64,000 bases of DNA. Source: Polaribacter ponticola (GTDB lineage: Bacteria; Bacteroidota; Bacteroidia; Flavobacteriales; Flavobacteriaceae). The stretch covers positions 310,001 to 374,000 of the forward strand of contig NZ_JAOSLC020000002.1 in assembly GCF_026191475.2 (NCBI RefSeq), written 5' to 3'. Positions 27,310-36,898 of this stretch are shown in pieces. Below the pieces are notes generated by a model. It was given only the letters and a program-made list of their open reading frames with translations, was not told the DNA's origin and did not search any database. The position numbers and the translations under genes are program-made. Position 1 is the first letter of the stretch, and every line of letters starts with the position of its first letter.

Positions 27310-29010
27310 ATGACATTTACACAGTGGTTTATCTTCTTTTTGGTTGTTCAATTAATTCATTTTCTAGGCACCTGGAAATTGTATGTAAAAGCAGGTAGAA
27401 AAGCTTGGGAAGCTGCAATTCCTATTTATAATGGTGTTGTATTAATGCAAATTATTAATAGACCAAAATGGTGGATTGTACTTTTATTTATACCAATTGT
27501 AAACCTATTAATGTTTCCTGTAATTTGGATTGAAACCATTAGAACTTTTGGTTTTTATAAAAAATTAGATTCATTTTTAGTAATTGTAACTTTAGGTCTT
27601 TATATTTTTTATATCAATTATGCTACAGACGCTAGTTTTAATGCAGATAGAAGTATAAAACCTCGCTCTGAACTTGGTGAATGGGTAAGTTCTATTGCTT
27701 TTGCAATTATTGCCGCTACTTTAGTGCACACTTATTTTATGCAACCTTTTACAATACCAACATCTTCTTTAGAGAAATCTTTACTAGTTGGTGATTATTT
27801 GTTTGTGAGCAAGTTTCATTATGGTGCTAGAGTGCCATCTACAGTAATTGCTGCTCCAATGGTGCACGATTCTTTACCTTTTACAGGAACTGCTTCTTAT
27901 CTTAAAAAACCTCAATTACCTTATACTCGTTTACCTGGTTTGCAAAAAATTAAGAACAACGATATTGTTTGTTTTAATTGGCCTGCAGACTCATTAGCTA
28001 CTATGTGGGGCGATAATTCTGGTAAATTTACTTACAAGCCTGTAGACAAAAAGACTAATTACGTTAAACGTTGTGTTGGTATTGCTGGTGATTCTTTAGA
28101 GATGAAAAACGGTTACTTTTACATTAACGGAAAAAAGAACGAATTACCTTATAGAGCAAAACTACAATTCTATTATACGTTTGAATGTACGCAACCTATC
28201 AATCAAAAAAGTTATCCAAAATTTTTATTGAATAAAGAAAGAACGGGTGTTTACAAAATTTTATCGGAATATTGGAACAACGATAAAGTACAAGAAGCAA
28301 TAAAGAAAAACGGAAACTTATCTAAAATTGGAGAAGACTCTTTATACACAGAAGTAGCTGGTGGTGTAAACCTACAATTTGCTAAAAGGTTAAAAATGAT
28401 TAATGTTGAAAATAAAATCAATATTAACTTAACTGCAGAAGAAGTTACAAGGTTAGAAAAATATCCTCTAACAAAATCTGTTAAAAAAATAAATCACGCT
28501 GCAGACAATGCTATTTTTCCACATGTTAAGAAATTAGGTTGGAGTCAAGATAATTTTGGACCAATATATATTCCTAAAAAAGGAGCTACTGTAAAGTTAG
28601 ATTCAGAATCGATTCCTTTTTATAAACAAATTATCAAAAACCATGAAAACAATGATTTAGTAATTAATGGTGATGATATTTTTGTAAACGGAGAAAAAGC
28701 AGATTCGTACACTTTTAAACAAGATTACTTTTATTTAATTGGAGATAATAGACACAACTCTTTAGATGCCCGTTATTGGGGTTATGTTCCTTTTGATCAT
28801 GTTTTAGGTAAACCTGTAATGATTTGGTTTAGTTGGGACCCGAGTACACCTTTATTTTCTGCTGAAAGATTTAAATCAATCAGATGGGACAGAATGTTTA
28901 GTACCGTTCATGGAGAAGGAGAGCCTGTTTCTTATAGATATGTGTTTTTTGCTTTAATTGCATTATACATTGGTTGGAGTTATTATAAAGGGAAGAAGAA
29001 GAAAGCATAA
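27310..29010 (+). CDS. lepB: signal peptidase I
   Basis: 566 residues, much longer than the E. coli enzyme. The N-terminal third (1-115) is a hydrophobic module with several membrane spans. The catalytic domain follows: IPTSSLEKSL (about 149-158) holds the catalytic Ser (position 153), YVKRCVGIAGDSLEM (about 251-265) the catalytic Lys (253), and GDNRHNSLDARYWG (about 477-490) is the conserved box. Between the Lys and the GDNR box lie about 220 residues, nearly twice the E. coli spacing, including a large inserted domain. A final membrane span (about 540-560) precedes a basic tail. It removes signal peptides from exported proteins. Start ATG 27310; the gene follows dapB after 83 nt. Confidence 0.93.
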   Translation: MTFTQWFIFFLVVQLIHFLGTWKLYVKAGRKAWEAAIPIYNGVVLMQIINRPKWWIVLLFIPIVNLLMFPVIWIETIRTFGFYKKLDSFLVIVTLGLYIFYINYATDASFNADRSIKPRSELGEWVSSIAFAIIAATLVHTYFMQPFTIPTSSLEKSLLVGDYLFVSKFHYGARVPSTVIAAPMVHDSLPFTGTASYLKKPQLPYTRLPGLQKIKNNDIVCFNWPADSLATMWGDNSGKFTYKPVDKKTNYVKRCVGIAGDSLEMKNGYFYINGKKNELPYRAKLQFYYTFECTQPINQKSYPKFLLNKERTGVYKILSEYWNNDKVQEAIKKNGNLSKIGEDSLYTEVAGGVNLQFAKRLKMINVENKININLTAEEVTRLEKYPLTKSVKKINHAADNAIFPHVKKLGWSQDNFGPIYIPKKGATVKLDSESIPFYKQIIKNHENNDLVINGDDIFVNGEKADSYTFKQDYFYLIGDNRHNSLDARYWGYVPFDHVLGKPVMIWFSWDPSTPLFSAERFKSIRWDRMFSTVHGEGEPVSYRYVFFALIALYIGWSYYKGKKKKA

Positions 29011-29012
29011 GA

Positions 29013-29608
29013 ATGTCATTATTTATTCCAACATACTTCTCTCCTATTTCTCAATATTCAGCAATTATAAAGTCTGATAATATTGTTTTTGAAATGGAAG
29101 ACAATTATCAAAAACAAAGTTTTAGAAATCGCTGTTATATATATAATAGCAGCGGAAAACAGTTGTTAACAATACCTGTAAAACATAAGAATACAGAAAA
29201 TAGAAAAAAAACAAAAGACACATTAGTCGAAAATAATTTCGATTGGCAAGATCAACATTTTAAATCATTAAAAATCGCTTATAGAACATCTCCTTTTTTT
29301 GATTTTTTTGAAGATGATTTAGCTCCTATTTTTGAAAAAAATACAAATACTTACAGGATTTAAATATTGATACTTTTTTATTTATTGACGATGCATTACA
29401 ACTAGAATCTAAATACACTAAAACCAAAGAATACCAAGCTGTAACTAGTGATATTGATTTTAGAATACTCGCAGATAGAAAACACAAACCTAATAAAGTT
29501 GTTGAAAGATATATTCAGATGTTTGATGATAAACATGGTTTTATACCTAATTTATCTATTTTAGATTTATTGTTTATGGAAGGCCCTAATACAATTAGTT
29601 ATTTGTAG
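29013..29608 (+). CDS. WbqC-like family protein; frame interrupted
   Basis: About 198 residues after correction. WbqC-family proteins are found near polysaccharide and export genes; their biochemical role is unsettled. The N terminus (FIPTYFSPISQYSAI) and NRCYIYNSSGKQLLTIPV match the family. The frame slips in a seven-A run (29335-29341); with one more A, the sequence continues EKKYKYLQDLNIDTFLFIDDA and ends ...PNLSILDLLFMEGP..., a typical WbqC C terminus, at a stop at 29606-29608. It starts 2 nt after the lepB stop. Confidence 0.82.
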
Positions 29609-29700
29609 TCTCTTCGTAGTACATTATCATTTCCCCTAAAGCTATTTATAATTTATTAAATTTGAATCGAAGAATTCCTCCCAAATTCTAATTAGGTTAC

Positions 29701-29731
29701 AAAAAAGGTTTATCTTAGTTATGCCTTTTTT
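29701..29731. terminator. possible hairpin before DUF6122 gene
   Basis: AAAAAAGG (29701-29708) and CCTTTTTT near 29723-29730 can pair around a loop of about 14 nt, ending 4 nt before the DUF6122 start. It could end the wbqC transcript or act on the next gene's leader. Weak. Confidence 0.3.
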
Positions 29732-29734
29732 TAT

Positions 29735-30040
29735 ATGACAAAATTTATAATACATTATTCCCTTCATTTTATAATACCACTTCTAATAGCTTTTCTTTTC
29801 TTTAAAGATAAATGGAAAACGGTATACTTAATTTTCTTACTATCTATGTTAGTAGATTTAGATCATTTATTAGCGACTCCAATTTTTGATAAAAATAGGT
29901 GTAGTATTAATTTTCATCCGCTACATACTTATTTAGCTTGTGGCTTTTACATTATTGGACTCTTTTTTAAGAAGACTAGAGTAATTGCATTAGCATTGCT
30001 ATTTCATATGCTAACAGATTTTATAGATTGTTATTTATAG
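29735..30040 (+). CDS. DUF6122 family small membrane protein
   Basis: 101 residues, three or four membrane segments, with conserved HYSLHF (about 7-12), MLVDLDHLLATPIFDKNRCSINFHPLHT (in part; about 38-65) and FHMLTDFIDCYL at the end. The pattern of membrane-edge His and Asp residues resembles metal-dependent hydrolases such as the YdjM/DUF457 group, but activity is not known. Last gene of the par-dapB-lepB run. Its 3' end overlaps the convergent flippase gene by 6 nt. Confidence 0.8.
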   Translation: MTKFIIHYSLHFIIPLLIAFLFFKDKWKTVYLIFLLSMLVDLDHLLATPIFDKNRCSINFHPLHTYLACGFYIIGLFFKKTRVIALALLFHMLTDFIDCYL

Positions 30041-31528
30041 TTTTACAAACCTTTTTACAAGCGCGTTAATTTGATCTGAAATAGACAGTTTAATAACTAC
30101 AAATAAATACACAACAGCTATTAAAATACTTTTTAAAATAAGGTTAAATACAGGTGAGATATCCCTATTAAAAACCTCTATTGTTGGTAAAGAAAAGTTC
30201 CAGAAATAGAAAGAAGCAAATAAGACCAAAATGATAAGAAACATTTTCCAAGACTTATCTGTAAATGGTGTTATTGAAAATTTACTTTTTACAAAAAATA
30301 GTTTTACAGTATTAAAAAATAAAATAGTGATTAAAGTTGCCATTGCTAAACCATCTGTACCAAAATCTAATTCAAAATAAAAAAGCTTGTTTAAAAAATA
30401 AACAGATAAAGCCATACCAACGCCTAAAGGCAATGTAATTCTGTAAAATTTAGAATTACCAATAATAGCACCATTATTACCTAGTAACATTGTATACAAT
30501 TTAGCTAAAGAAATCATTAGTACAACATATTCTCCACCAGCATATCCTTTTTCTGGCATCAACTTAAATAGTTCGTGTACTCCACAATTAACTAGTAAAA
30601 AGAATAAACCACCAACTAAAAATAAATTTATAGAACTCTTTTTATACAAATTTTCTACTTCCACTATATCAGAATCATTTAAAGACTTAGAAGTTAATGG
30701 TTGTAATATTTGTGTCATCGCTCTACTTGGTGCTTCAATAAAAGACCCCATAAAAACAGCTACTGTGTAATAAGCTACTTTTTCTATTGTGTCTTTACCA
30801 GGTATCATATTTTTATCGATATCTAATAAAATTGCGCCTGCACTTCCTGCAAGAATTATATATGCAGAATACTTTATAATTTCGGAAAAATTATCTGGCA
30901 ATTTAAAATGAAATTTAGGTAAATACACTTTAAATGCATAAAACATCATTACCAACGTTCTTAGAATGTATGCAGCTGTTAAATAATAAATAAATTCAAC
31001 TTTAGTAATCCATTCTAAGAAGACAGCAACTAATAAAATCATTTGTATAGCTCTATTCCAAAGTTCTTTTAAAACATTACCAAAAACAGTATTTAATTGC
31101 ACTTTTGTCCAAGAATAGAAAAACTCAAAATACGCACAACAAACAGTAATAATATAAATAGAAAAAGTATAACTTTCTATATTTTTATTCCCATCAGAAA
31201 CTCTACTCATAATTAATTCGTGCATATAATCCCATAAAAATCCAAGAGGCAACGCAATAATTAATGGTAAAAAAATTAAAGAAGATAAAAACCGATCCTT
31301 TTGTTCTTTTGTTTCATATGAAGAAAAAAACTTTATCATCGTAAAATGAGCTCCAAAGGCTAAAAATGGCATTATAATATTTGAGGTAGACAAAAGGTAA
31401 ACTACTAAACCATAAAATTTTGAACCTAAAAATTCTGGATAAAATATAATTGTATTTACACCTCCTATTAAAAAGGCTAAATAGATAATTAATGTATTTT
31501 TAAAAGATTGTTTTAAAACAATTCCCAT
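30035..31528 (-). CDS. polysaccharide/oligosaccharide flippase (MATE/Wzx-like)
   Basis: 497 residues with about 12-14 hydrophobic segments and few charged residues within membranes, matching the polysaccharide biosynthesis (PST/Wzx) exporter group. It would move lipid-linked glycans across the inner membrane. Start GIVLKQSFKNTLIIYLAF is typical: the N-terminal helix of Wzx proteins. It is the last gene of the glycoconjugate cluster, 5 nt after a glycosyltransferase stop. The specific substrate is unknown. Confidence 0.85.
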   Translation of the reverse strand: MGIVLKQSFKNTLIIYLAFLIGGVNTIIFYPEFLGSKFYGLVVYLLSTSNIIMPFLAFGAHFTMIKFFSSYETKEQKDRFLSSLIFLPLIIALPLGFLWDYMHELIMSRVSDGNKNIESYTFSIYIITVCCAYFEFFYSWTKVQLNTVFGNVLKELWNRAIQMILLVAVFLEWITKVEFIYYLTAAYILRTLVMMFYAFKVYLPKFHFKLPDNFSEIIKYSAYIILAGSAGAILLDIDKNMIPGKDTIEKVAYYTVAVFMGSFIEAPSRAMTQILQPLTSKSLNDSDIVEVENLYKKSSINLFLVGGLFFLLVNCGVHELFKLMPEKGYAGGEYVVLMISLAKLYTMLLGNNGAIIGNSKFYRITLPLGVGMALSVYFLNKLFYFELDFGTDGLAMATLITILFFNTVKLFFVKSKFSITPFTDKSWKMFLIILVLFASFYFWNFSLPTIEVFNRDISPVFNLILKSILIAVVYLFVVIKLSISDQINALVKRFVKL

Positions 31529-31533
31529 TTTGG

Positions 31534-32792
31534 TTATAAACTTTTTATGATTTCTGATAAACTTTTAGTTAATTCCTTTCTATGATATTGTTCAATATTT
31601 TTAGAATCTACTTTTAAGTTTCTTGTTTTATATTGTTGATATAATTTTTTAATTTCTGATGTTAATTTTTCTTCATCATTAAAACTTACAACTACACCAG
31701 CATTCGTATTTTTTAATATTTCTGATAAATCACCTTTTTTAGGACCGATAGCTAAAATAGGTCTTTTTGCTGTTAAATACTCAAATAACTTACCTGTTAA
31801 AATTCCTTCAGATTTTATTACATTAGGAATTAACAAAAGTAAAACTTGCGATTTTTTTTGATATTCAATAGCCTCTTTATGCGAAACATACCCTAAAAAT
31901 ACCGAATTATCTAATAAGCCATTCGCTTCAATTTCTAATTTTACTTCATTAGAAATATCACCAATAAAATTTAATAGTAAATCGTTTTTAAAATTTTCAT
32001 CTCCAATAGACAATCTGTTTAGTACTTTAAACAATAATTTAGGATTGCTTTGTTTTGGTAATAAACCAATATATGAAATTGTGAATTTCTTGTCTAAACG
32101 AATTAAGTTTTTAGTTAAAACTTCATCATCAAAACCGTTAGTAATTACTTCTACTCTTATAGCTTTCTTAGCAAAATCATTTTTTAAAGAATTACTTACT
32201 GTTAAAATACAATCTGCATTTTTAAAAACAGAAGCTTCCATTTTTAAATTCTTCTTTTTTGCAAAAGACAATTGCTTAAACTCTTTGTTATAATACAAAT
32301 CTGTCCAAGGATCTCTAAAATCTGCAAGCCATTTTATATTGTTTTTTTCTTTTAATTTTTGTGCAATTAAATGCATACTATGTGGCGGACCTGTAGATAT
32401 TATTGCATCAAATTTATTCGTTTCTAAAAATTTATGAAGAAATTTAACCGATGGTTTTACCCAAAACACTTTAGGATCTGGAATAAAAAAATTACCTCTT
32501 ATAAATGATAAAAGACCACTATTTGTAGCATTAGAAATATCCTTTTTTTGATTGTTATTTTTTTCCAAAATAACAAATCTGTAGGTTCCCAAATTGGTTG
32601 TTTTAAAACTAATATATTTTTAGGAACTTCATTTATTAACGAAATATCTTCTTTTGGATAACTTGCATTATCAACCGTATAAACGATAGGTTCAATATCA
32701 AAATTTTGTAAATATTTTACAAATTTTAACCAACGCTGAACGCCAGAACCACCTGCAGGAGGCCAATAATATGTAAGAATTAATACTTTCAA
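31534..32792 (-). CDS. GT4-like glycosyltransferase; frame interrupted
   Basis: About 419 residues after correction. N terminus MKVLILTYYWPPAGGSGVQRWLKF (in part) is the GT-B donor/acceptor glycine-rich start of family GT4; the C-terminal half shows EGILTGKLFEYLTAKRPILAIGP, the usual E-x7-E nucleotide-sugar motif region. The start is a TTG (32790-32792) that overlaps the stop of the preceding glycosyltransferase (TTGA). The frame slips in the seven-T run 32558-32564 (plus-strand numbering): one more T restores LLFWKKNNNQKKDIS. Sugar specificity is unknown. Confidence 0.82.
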
Positions 32793-33979
32793 TTTAGAAG
32801 ATTATCATATAAATGTAATAGTTTTTTTGATGTCTGCTCCCAAGAAAACTCATTTCTTACAAAGTTCTTTCCGTTTTCTCCTAACTGAGTTCTTAAAACA
32901 TCGTCTTTATATAGTCTTAAAATTTTTGTAGTAAAATCAGAAACATTTTTTTCTTGATGCACTAAACCAGAGTTCGTTTTTTCTACCAATCTTTTTTGAG
33001 CTATTGCATCGCTAACCAACAGAGGTTTTGCTAAACTCATGTATTGAAAAATCTTATTTGCATATGCAACATCATGCTGTAAATTTCTGTGCAAAGGAGA
33101 AATACAAACAGCGCTAGAAAGTATATACGATTGAAAAAGAGAAACATTTTGCCATCCTTCAAAATCGACAAAATCTTGTATTTCTAAATCTTTAACTTGT
33201 TCTTTTAAAATTGTGTCTGTTGTGTTTTTACCAACTATTACTAACTTTAAATTAGGTATTTTATCTTTTAAGCTTACAACAGAACTTATTGCTGTTTGCA
33301 AGCCTCGTCTAACATGTGTATCTCCTAAATACAAAACAACAAATTTGTTTTTATATTTTTCTATAATAGAATTTTCAACTGTATAATTCTCAAAAAAAGA
33401 TGTTCTTATTGTATTTGGTACTAAAACAAACTTCTCTTTTTCTGATGGTAATCTAGTTGCTAATGTTTCTATAAATTCTGGTGAAACAGAAATTACTTTA
33501 TCAGCCTTATAAATAAATTCTTCTTCTTTTTGTTTCCATTTTTTAGGTGATATAATATACTTTCCTGGAAATTTCTGAAGATGCGGATACAACTTCATAA
33601 CTTCTGGCATATTATCATGTAAATCTAAAACTACAGGTATATTGTACTTTTTATTTGTATTTAAAACAGCTTGTGCAATTCTTATATCATGAATGTGTAA
33701 TACTTCAATATTCGTTTCTTTTATAAACTGATGAATCTTACGTGTCATCAAAAAAGTATAAAAAGGCACTGTATATGCTAAAGCAGAAAGCTTATACTCT
33801 AGTTTATTAGAAACATATCTTTTTACTTGAATTCCGTTTATAATTTCTGACGATTTTTCATCAGCATATTTTAAACAAAAAAGAAAAACTTCATGACCTG
33901 CATTTACCAAAGAAACGGCTTCATTTTCTACCCTTGGATCAGGAGGAAACGGAGCGTCTAAAATCATTCCTATTTTCAT
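32789..33979 (-). CDS. GT4 glycosyltransferase
   Basis: 396 residues from the ATG at 33979 (MKIGMILDAPFPPDPRVENEA in part). GT-B fold: N-terminal Rossmann half (DPRVENEAVSLVNAGHEV), VLHIHDIRIA, and C-terminal donor half with VLYLGDTHVRRGLQTAI, VIVGKN, FEGWQ and MSLAKPLLVSDAIAQK. Transfers a sugar from a nucleotide donor to a glycolipid or glycan. The open frame extends 16 codons further up, inside the YfhO gene, but the 33979 ATG overlaps the YfhO stop as ATGA and gives the normal N terminus. Its 3' end overlaps the next gene's TTG. Confidence 0.9.
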   Translation of the reverse strand: MKIGMILDAPFPPDPRVENEAVSLVNAGHEVFLFCLKYADEKSSEIINGIQVKRYVSNKLEYKLSALAYTVPFYTFLMTRKIHQFIKETNIEVLHIHDIRIAQAVLNTNKKYNIPVVLDLHDNMPEVMKLYPHLQKFPGKYIISPKKWKQKEEEFIYKADKVISVSPEFIETLATRLPSEKEKFVLVPNTIRTSFFENYTVENSIIEKYKNKFVVLYLGDTHVRRGLQTAISSVVSLKDKIPNLKLVIVGKNTTDTILKEQVKDLEIQDFVDFEGWQNVSLFQSYILSSAVCISPLHRNLQHDVAYANKIFQYMSLAKPLLVSDAIAQKRLVEKTNSGLVHQEKNVSDFTTKILRLYKDDVLRTQLGENGKNFVRNEFSWEQTSKKLLHLYDNLLN

Positions 33980-36405
33980 TTTAGTTTTTTCTTCTTCTTC
34001 TTTTTCTTTTCGTCGTAAAAAAACCAACCAATAGAAACTAATATTAAAACTAAATACGAGGTTAAAGAAATGAAACCACCTTGTTGAATTACTTTGGGCT
34101 CAAATTCAAATTCAATTTTATGTTCTCCTGCAGGAATTTTCATTCCTCGTAAAACATAATTTACGTTATAATGTTTTGTTAATTCACCATCTATATATGC
34201 ATTCCACCCATCTTTATAATAAATTTCTGAAAATACTGCAAACTGTTCTTTTATTGATTTGGATTGATATGTTAACGTTGTAACATCATACTCTAACAAA
34301 CTAATTGTTGCAGTAGAGTCTTTATCAAAATTAAAATTACTGTTTTCTAATAATTTACTTTTATCTAAAACAACAATACTTTTTGTGTTTAAAGAGTCTA
34401 AAGCTTGCATTTCTTCGTTAGCAGAATTTACAAGTTTAACTTGTTCTACAAACCAAACATTACCATTAATATCTGGGTTTTGCTGTACTTGTTTTTGTCC
34501 TTCTTTATCAGCTACAATAAAATACTTGGTATTTAACATGTTTAAAACATCCATGTTATTTTTTGCTATTTGATAATCAAACAGTTCTTTATAACGTCCC
34601 ATTTTTGCTGCATGATAACCACCTATTGATTGATGAAAATAGGAAGTAGAACCATCTTGCATAGGATCTACAGTAAAATTAGCAACCCTAAAATGTGTTT
34701 TGTCTTTTAAAATTAATTTATCTGCATTAGAAGCTGTAAAAGGTTTTTCTACTTTTCTAGAAGGCTTAAAATCAGTTTCATTCACATACTTTTTATCAAC
34801 AGAAATTAAATCGAACAAAATAAATACAGCTAAAGCAATAACCGCAATCTTTTGTTTCAGTTTATTCTTTAAAAAGAACCATAACGTTGCTGCAGAAATT
34901 AAAACTAAGGCAAGAGAACGTAAAGTATCAAATAATAACATGGCTTTTCTATCTGCTATTACTGCATCAATTAAGCCTGGTAAAACAGCATAACTTTCAT
35001 CTCTTAATCCTTCAAATGTTGAAAAACTATGTGCTAATAAAAATCCTAAAATTATAAACCCTCCAAAAACATACACAGCCTTTTCTAAGGATTTACGTTT
35101 CTTTTTTTCTGTAAGTTTCGATGAAAAGAATTCTTTTAAAGCCAAAACACCTAAAATAGGAACACATAATTCGGCAATAACTTGTATGGATGAAACTGCT
35201 CTAAACTTATTGTATAAAGGAAAATAATCAATAAAGAAATTCGTTAATTCTTCAAAATTTCTTCCCCAACTTAAAACAATAGAAAATACAGTTGCTGCAA
35301 CTAACCATTGTTTTAACTTACCTTTTACAAGAAAAATACCTAAGAAAAATAAAAAGAAAATTACAGCACCAATATAAGCAGGTGCTTCTACAATTGGTTG
35401 ATCTCCCCAATAAGTAAGTACTTGATTAGAATAATCGTCTGCAACTTTTTTGCCTGCATTTTTTTCTATCGTTTGATAAAAATCTGAACTATCATCTAAT
35501 TTCTCAACTGTTCCTCCGCCCATAAATCGAGGGATAAACAAATTAAAAGTTTCTAATTTAGCATAACTATATTGTGTAATGTAGTCTTTATCTAGACCTT
35601 TTGTAACCTCTTTTTTACTACCATCTACATTTATAGTTAACTCAGATTTACCTCTTGTGCTGTAATCTGTATATTCTTTCATAGCCATTAACCTAGACGA
35701 ATTTGCGCCAATACCTAAAACCACAGCTGCTATAATTACTGCTGCTTGTTTTAAGAAGGTTAAAAAAGCTTTTTCTTTAATTGCGTGTATAACTTCTACA
35801 ATTCCTAAAATCAATAAACAAAAACCTAAATAATAAGTCATTTGTATGTGATTTGTATAAATTTCTAAAGCCATTGCAATACCCGTAACAATAAAACCTA
35901 ACACGTACTTTTTTTGAAAAACCCATAAAACTCCTGCTAACACCAATGGCATATATGCAATTGCATGCGCTTTAGAATTATGACCTGGTACAAAAATAAT
36001 TATTAAATAAGTTGAAAAACCGAATGAGAGTGCGCCTAATACGGCTAATCTCCATTTAACTTTTAAAGCCATCATTAAAACAAAAAAACTTAAAAAATAT
36101 AAAAAAGTATAATCTGCTGGCCTTGGTAAAAAACGTAAAGTTCGGTCTAATACACGTACTAAATCATTAGGGTAATATGCGCTTATTTGGTACGCTGGCA
36201 TTCCGCTAAAAGATGCACCTGTCCAATAAGGCTCTGTATTTTTATCAGCTCTAAAATCGTTAATTTCTTTTACCATTCCTCGAAACTGAGTAATATCCGA
36301 TTGAGAAATTTTTTGCCCTTTTAAAACTGGATAAAAATAAGTTAATGAAGCAATAACAAAGATTACAATTGCTATAAGATAGGGCAGTATTTTTTTTAGT
36401 TTCAA
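33976..36405 (-). CDS. YfhO family membrane protein
   Basis: 809 residues. About 12-13 membrane segments with a large periplasmic C-terminal domain (about 530-770), as in the YfhO family. These are GT-C-like proteins thought to add sugars to lipid-linked or cell-wall polymers in the membrane. The N terminus has YFYPVLKGQKISQSDITQFRGM, with the acidic loop (Asp and Glu near the first membrane span) typical for GT-C catalysis. The C-terminal end is a Lys run (KKKKKKLK) encoded by a repetitive A/T stretch, whose length should be trusted little. The stop overlaps the next gene by ATGA. Confidence 0.9.
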   Translation of the reverse strand: MKLKKILPYLIAIVIFVIASLTYFYPVLKGQKISQSDITQFRGMVKEINDFRADKNTEPYWTGASFSGMPAYQISAYYPNDLVRVLDRTLRFLPRPADYTFLYFLSFFVLMMALKVKWRLAVLGALSFGFSTYLIIIFVPGHNSKAHAIAYMPLVLAGVLWVFQKKYVLGFIVTGIAMALEIYTNHIQMTYYLGFCLLILGIVEVIHAIKEKAFLTFLKQAAVIIAAVVLGIGANSSRLMAMKEYTDYSTRGKSELTINVDGSKKEVTKGLDKDYITQYSYAKLETFNLFIPRFMGGGTVEKLDDSSDFYQTIEKNAGKKVADDYSNQVLTYWGDQPIVEAPAYIGAVIFFLFFLGIFLVKGKLKQWLVAATVFSIVLSWGRNFEELTNFFIDYFPLYNKFRAVSSIQVIAELCVPILGVLALKEFFSSKLTEKKKRKSLEKAVYVFGGFIILGFLLAHSFSTFEGLRDESYAVLPGLIDAVIADRKAMLLFDTLRSLALVLISAATLWFFLKNKLKQKIAVIALAVFILFDLISVDKKYVNETDFKPSRKVEKPFTASNADKLILKDKTHFRVANFTVDPMQDGSTSYFHQSIGGYHAAKMGRYKELFDYQIAKNNMDVLNMLNTKYFIVADKEGQKQVQQNPDINGNVWFVEQVKLVNSANEEMQALDSLNTKSIVVLDKSKLLENSNFNFDKDSTATISLLEYDVTTLTYQSKSIKEQFAVFSEIYYKDGWNAYIDGELTKHYNVNYVLRGMKIPAGEHKIEFEFEPKVIQQGGFISLTSYLVLILVSIGWFFYDEKKKKKKKKLK

Positions 36406-36467
36406 AAGTTTAATTTAAAAATGAGTTTAGAAATAAATAGTTTATTAATTAAAATAGATTTTTAAAT

Positions 36468-36725
36468 TTAATCAATTTCTTCAAAATCTACATACTCTCC
36501 AACAGAATTTTTACTTTGTTGGTTATTTTGTGGTGCTTTATCTATAATTGTTTCTCCTTTTTTTATGGTACTTTTTTGTTGCTGATTACCAAATTGTTGC
36601 TCAGCTTTTCTTTGCATTGTTTCTGCTGCTTTTTTTACTAAAAAAGGCGCAAATAAACGTGCTAAAAATTTAAATGCATAAAAAAAGAATAGTATGTAAA
36701 GAATCGTTTTTAATAAACCAATCAT
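36468..36725 (-). CDS. DUF4834 family small membrane protein
   Basis: 85 residues: one hydrophobic N-terminal segment (about 3-22, GLLKTILYILFFFYAFKFL), a short basic part, then a Gln/Lys-rich flexible tail ending GEYVDFEEID. This pattern (membrane anchor, Gln-rich linker, acidic GEYVDFEE end) is the DUF4834 family, found widely in flavobacteria, often next to YfhO. Function unknown. First gene of the glycoconjugate cluster. Confidence 0.82.
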   Translation of the reverse strand: MIGLLKTILYILFFFYAFKFLARLFAPFLVKKAAETMQRKAEQQFGNQQQKSTIKKGETIIDKAPQNNQQSKNSVGEYVDFEEID

Positions 36726-36847
36726 AAATTATATTTAAAAAATAAATCAAAAATAACAATTTGACAACAATTCTAACGTTAACAAACTACAAAAGTTTTA
36801 CAAAGCTAAAAAAGGATACATTACTTTTAAAAACAGCATATTTGTGC

Positions 36848-36855
36848 TATGTTTG
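36848..36855 (+). promoter_or_regulatory. -7 element of the transporter-rsmE-plsC run
   Basis: TATGTTTG matches TAnnTTTG, 43 nt before the ATG at 36899, in the divergent gap with DUF4834 (172 bp). No clean TTG at -33. Confidence 0.45.
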
Positions 36856-36898
36856 TTTCACATAAACTAACTTGTAATTAAACTTATTTTTTAAGAAA

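Noticed and set aside
33980..34027. 16-codon extension of the second GT4 glycosyltransferase
   Set aside because: Low-complexity Lys/Glu sequence inside the YfhO gene; the ATG at 33979 overlaps the YfhO stop and gives the normal N terminus.
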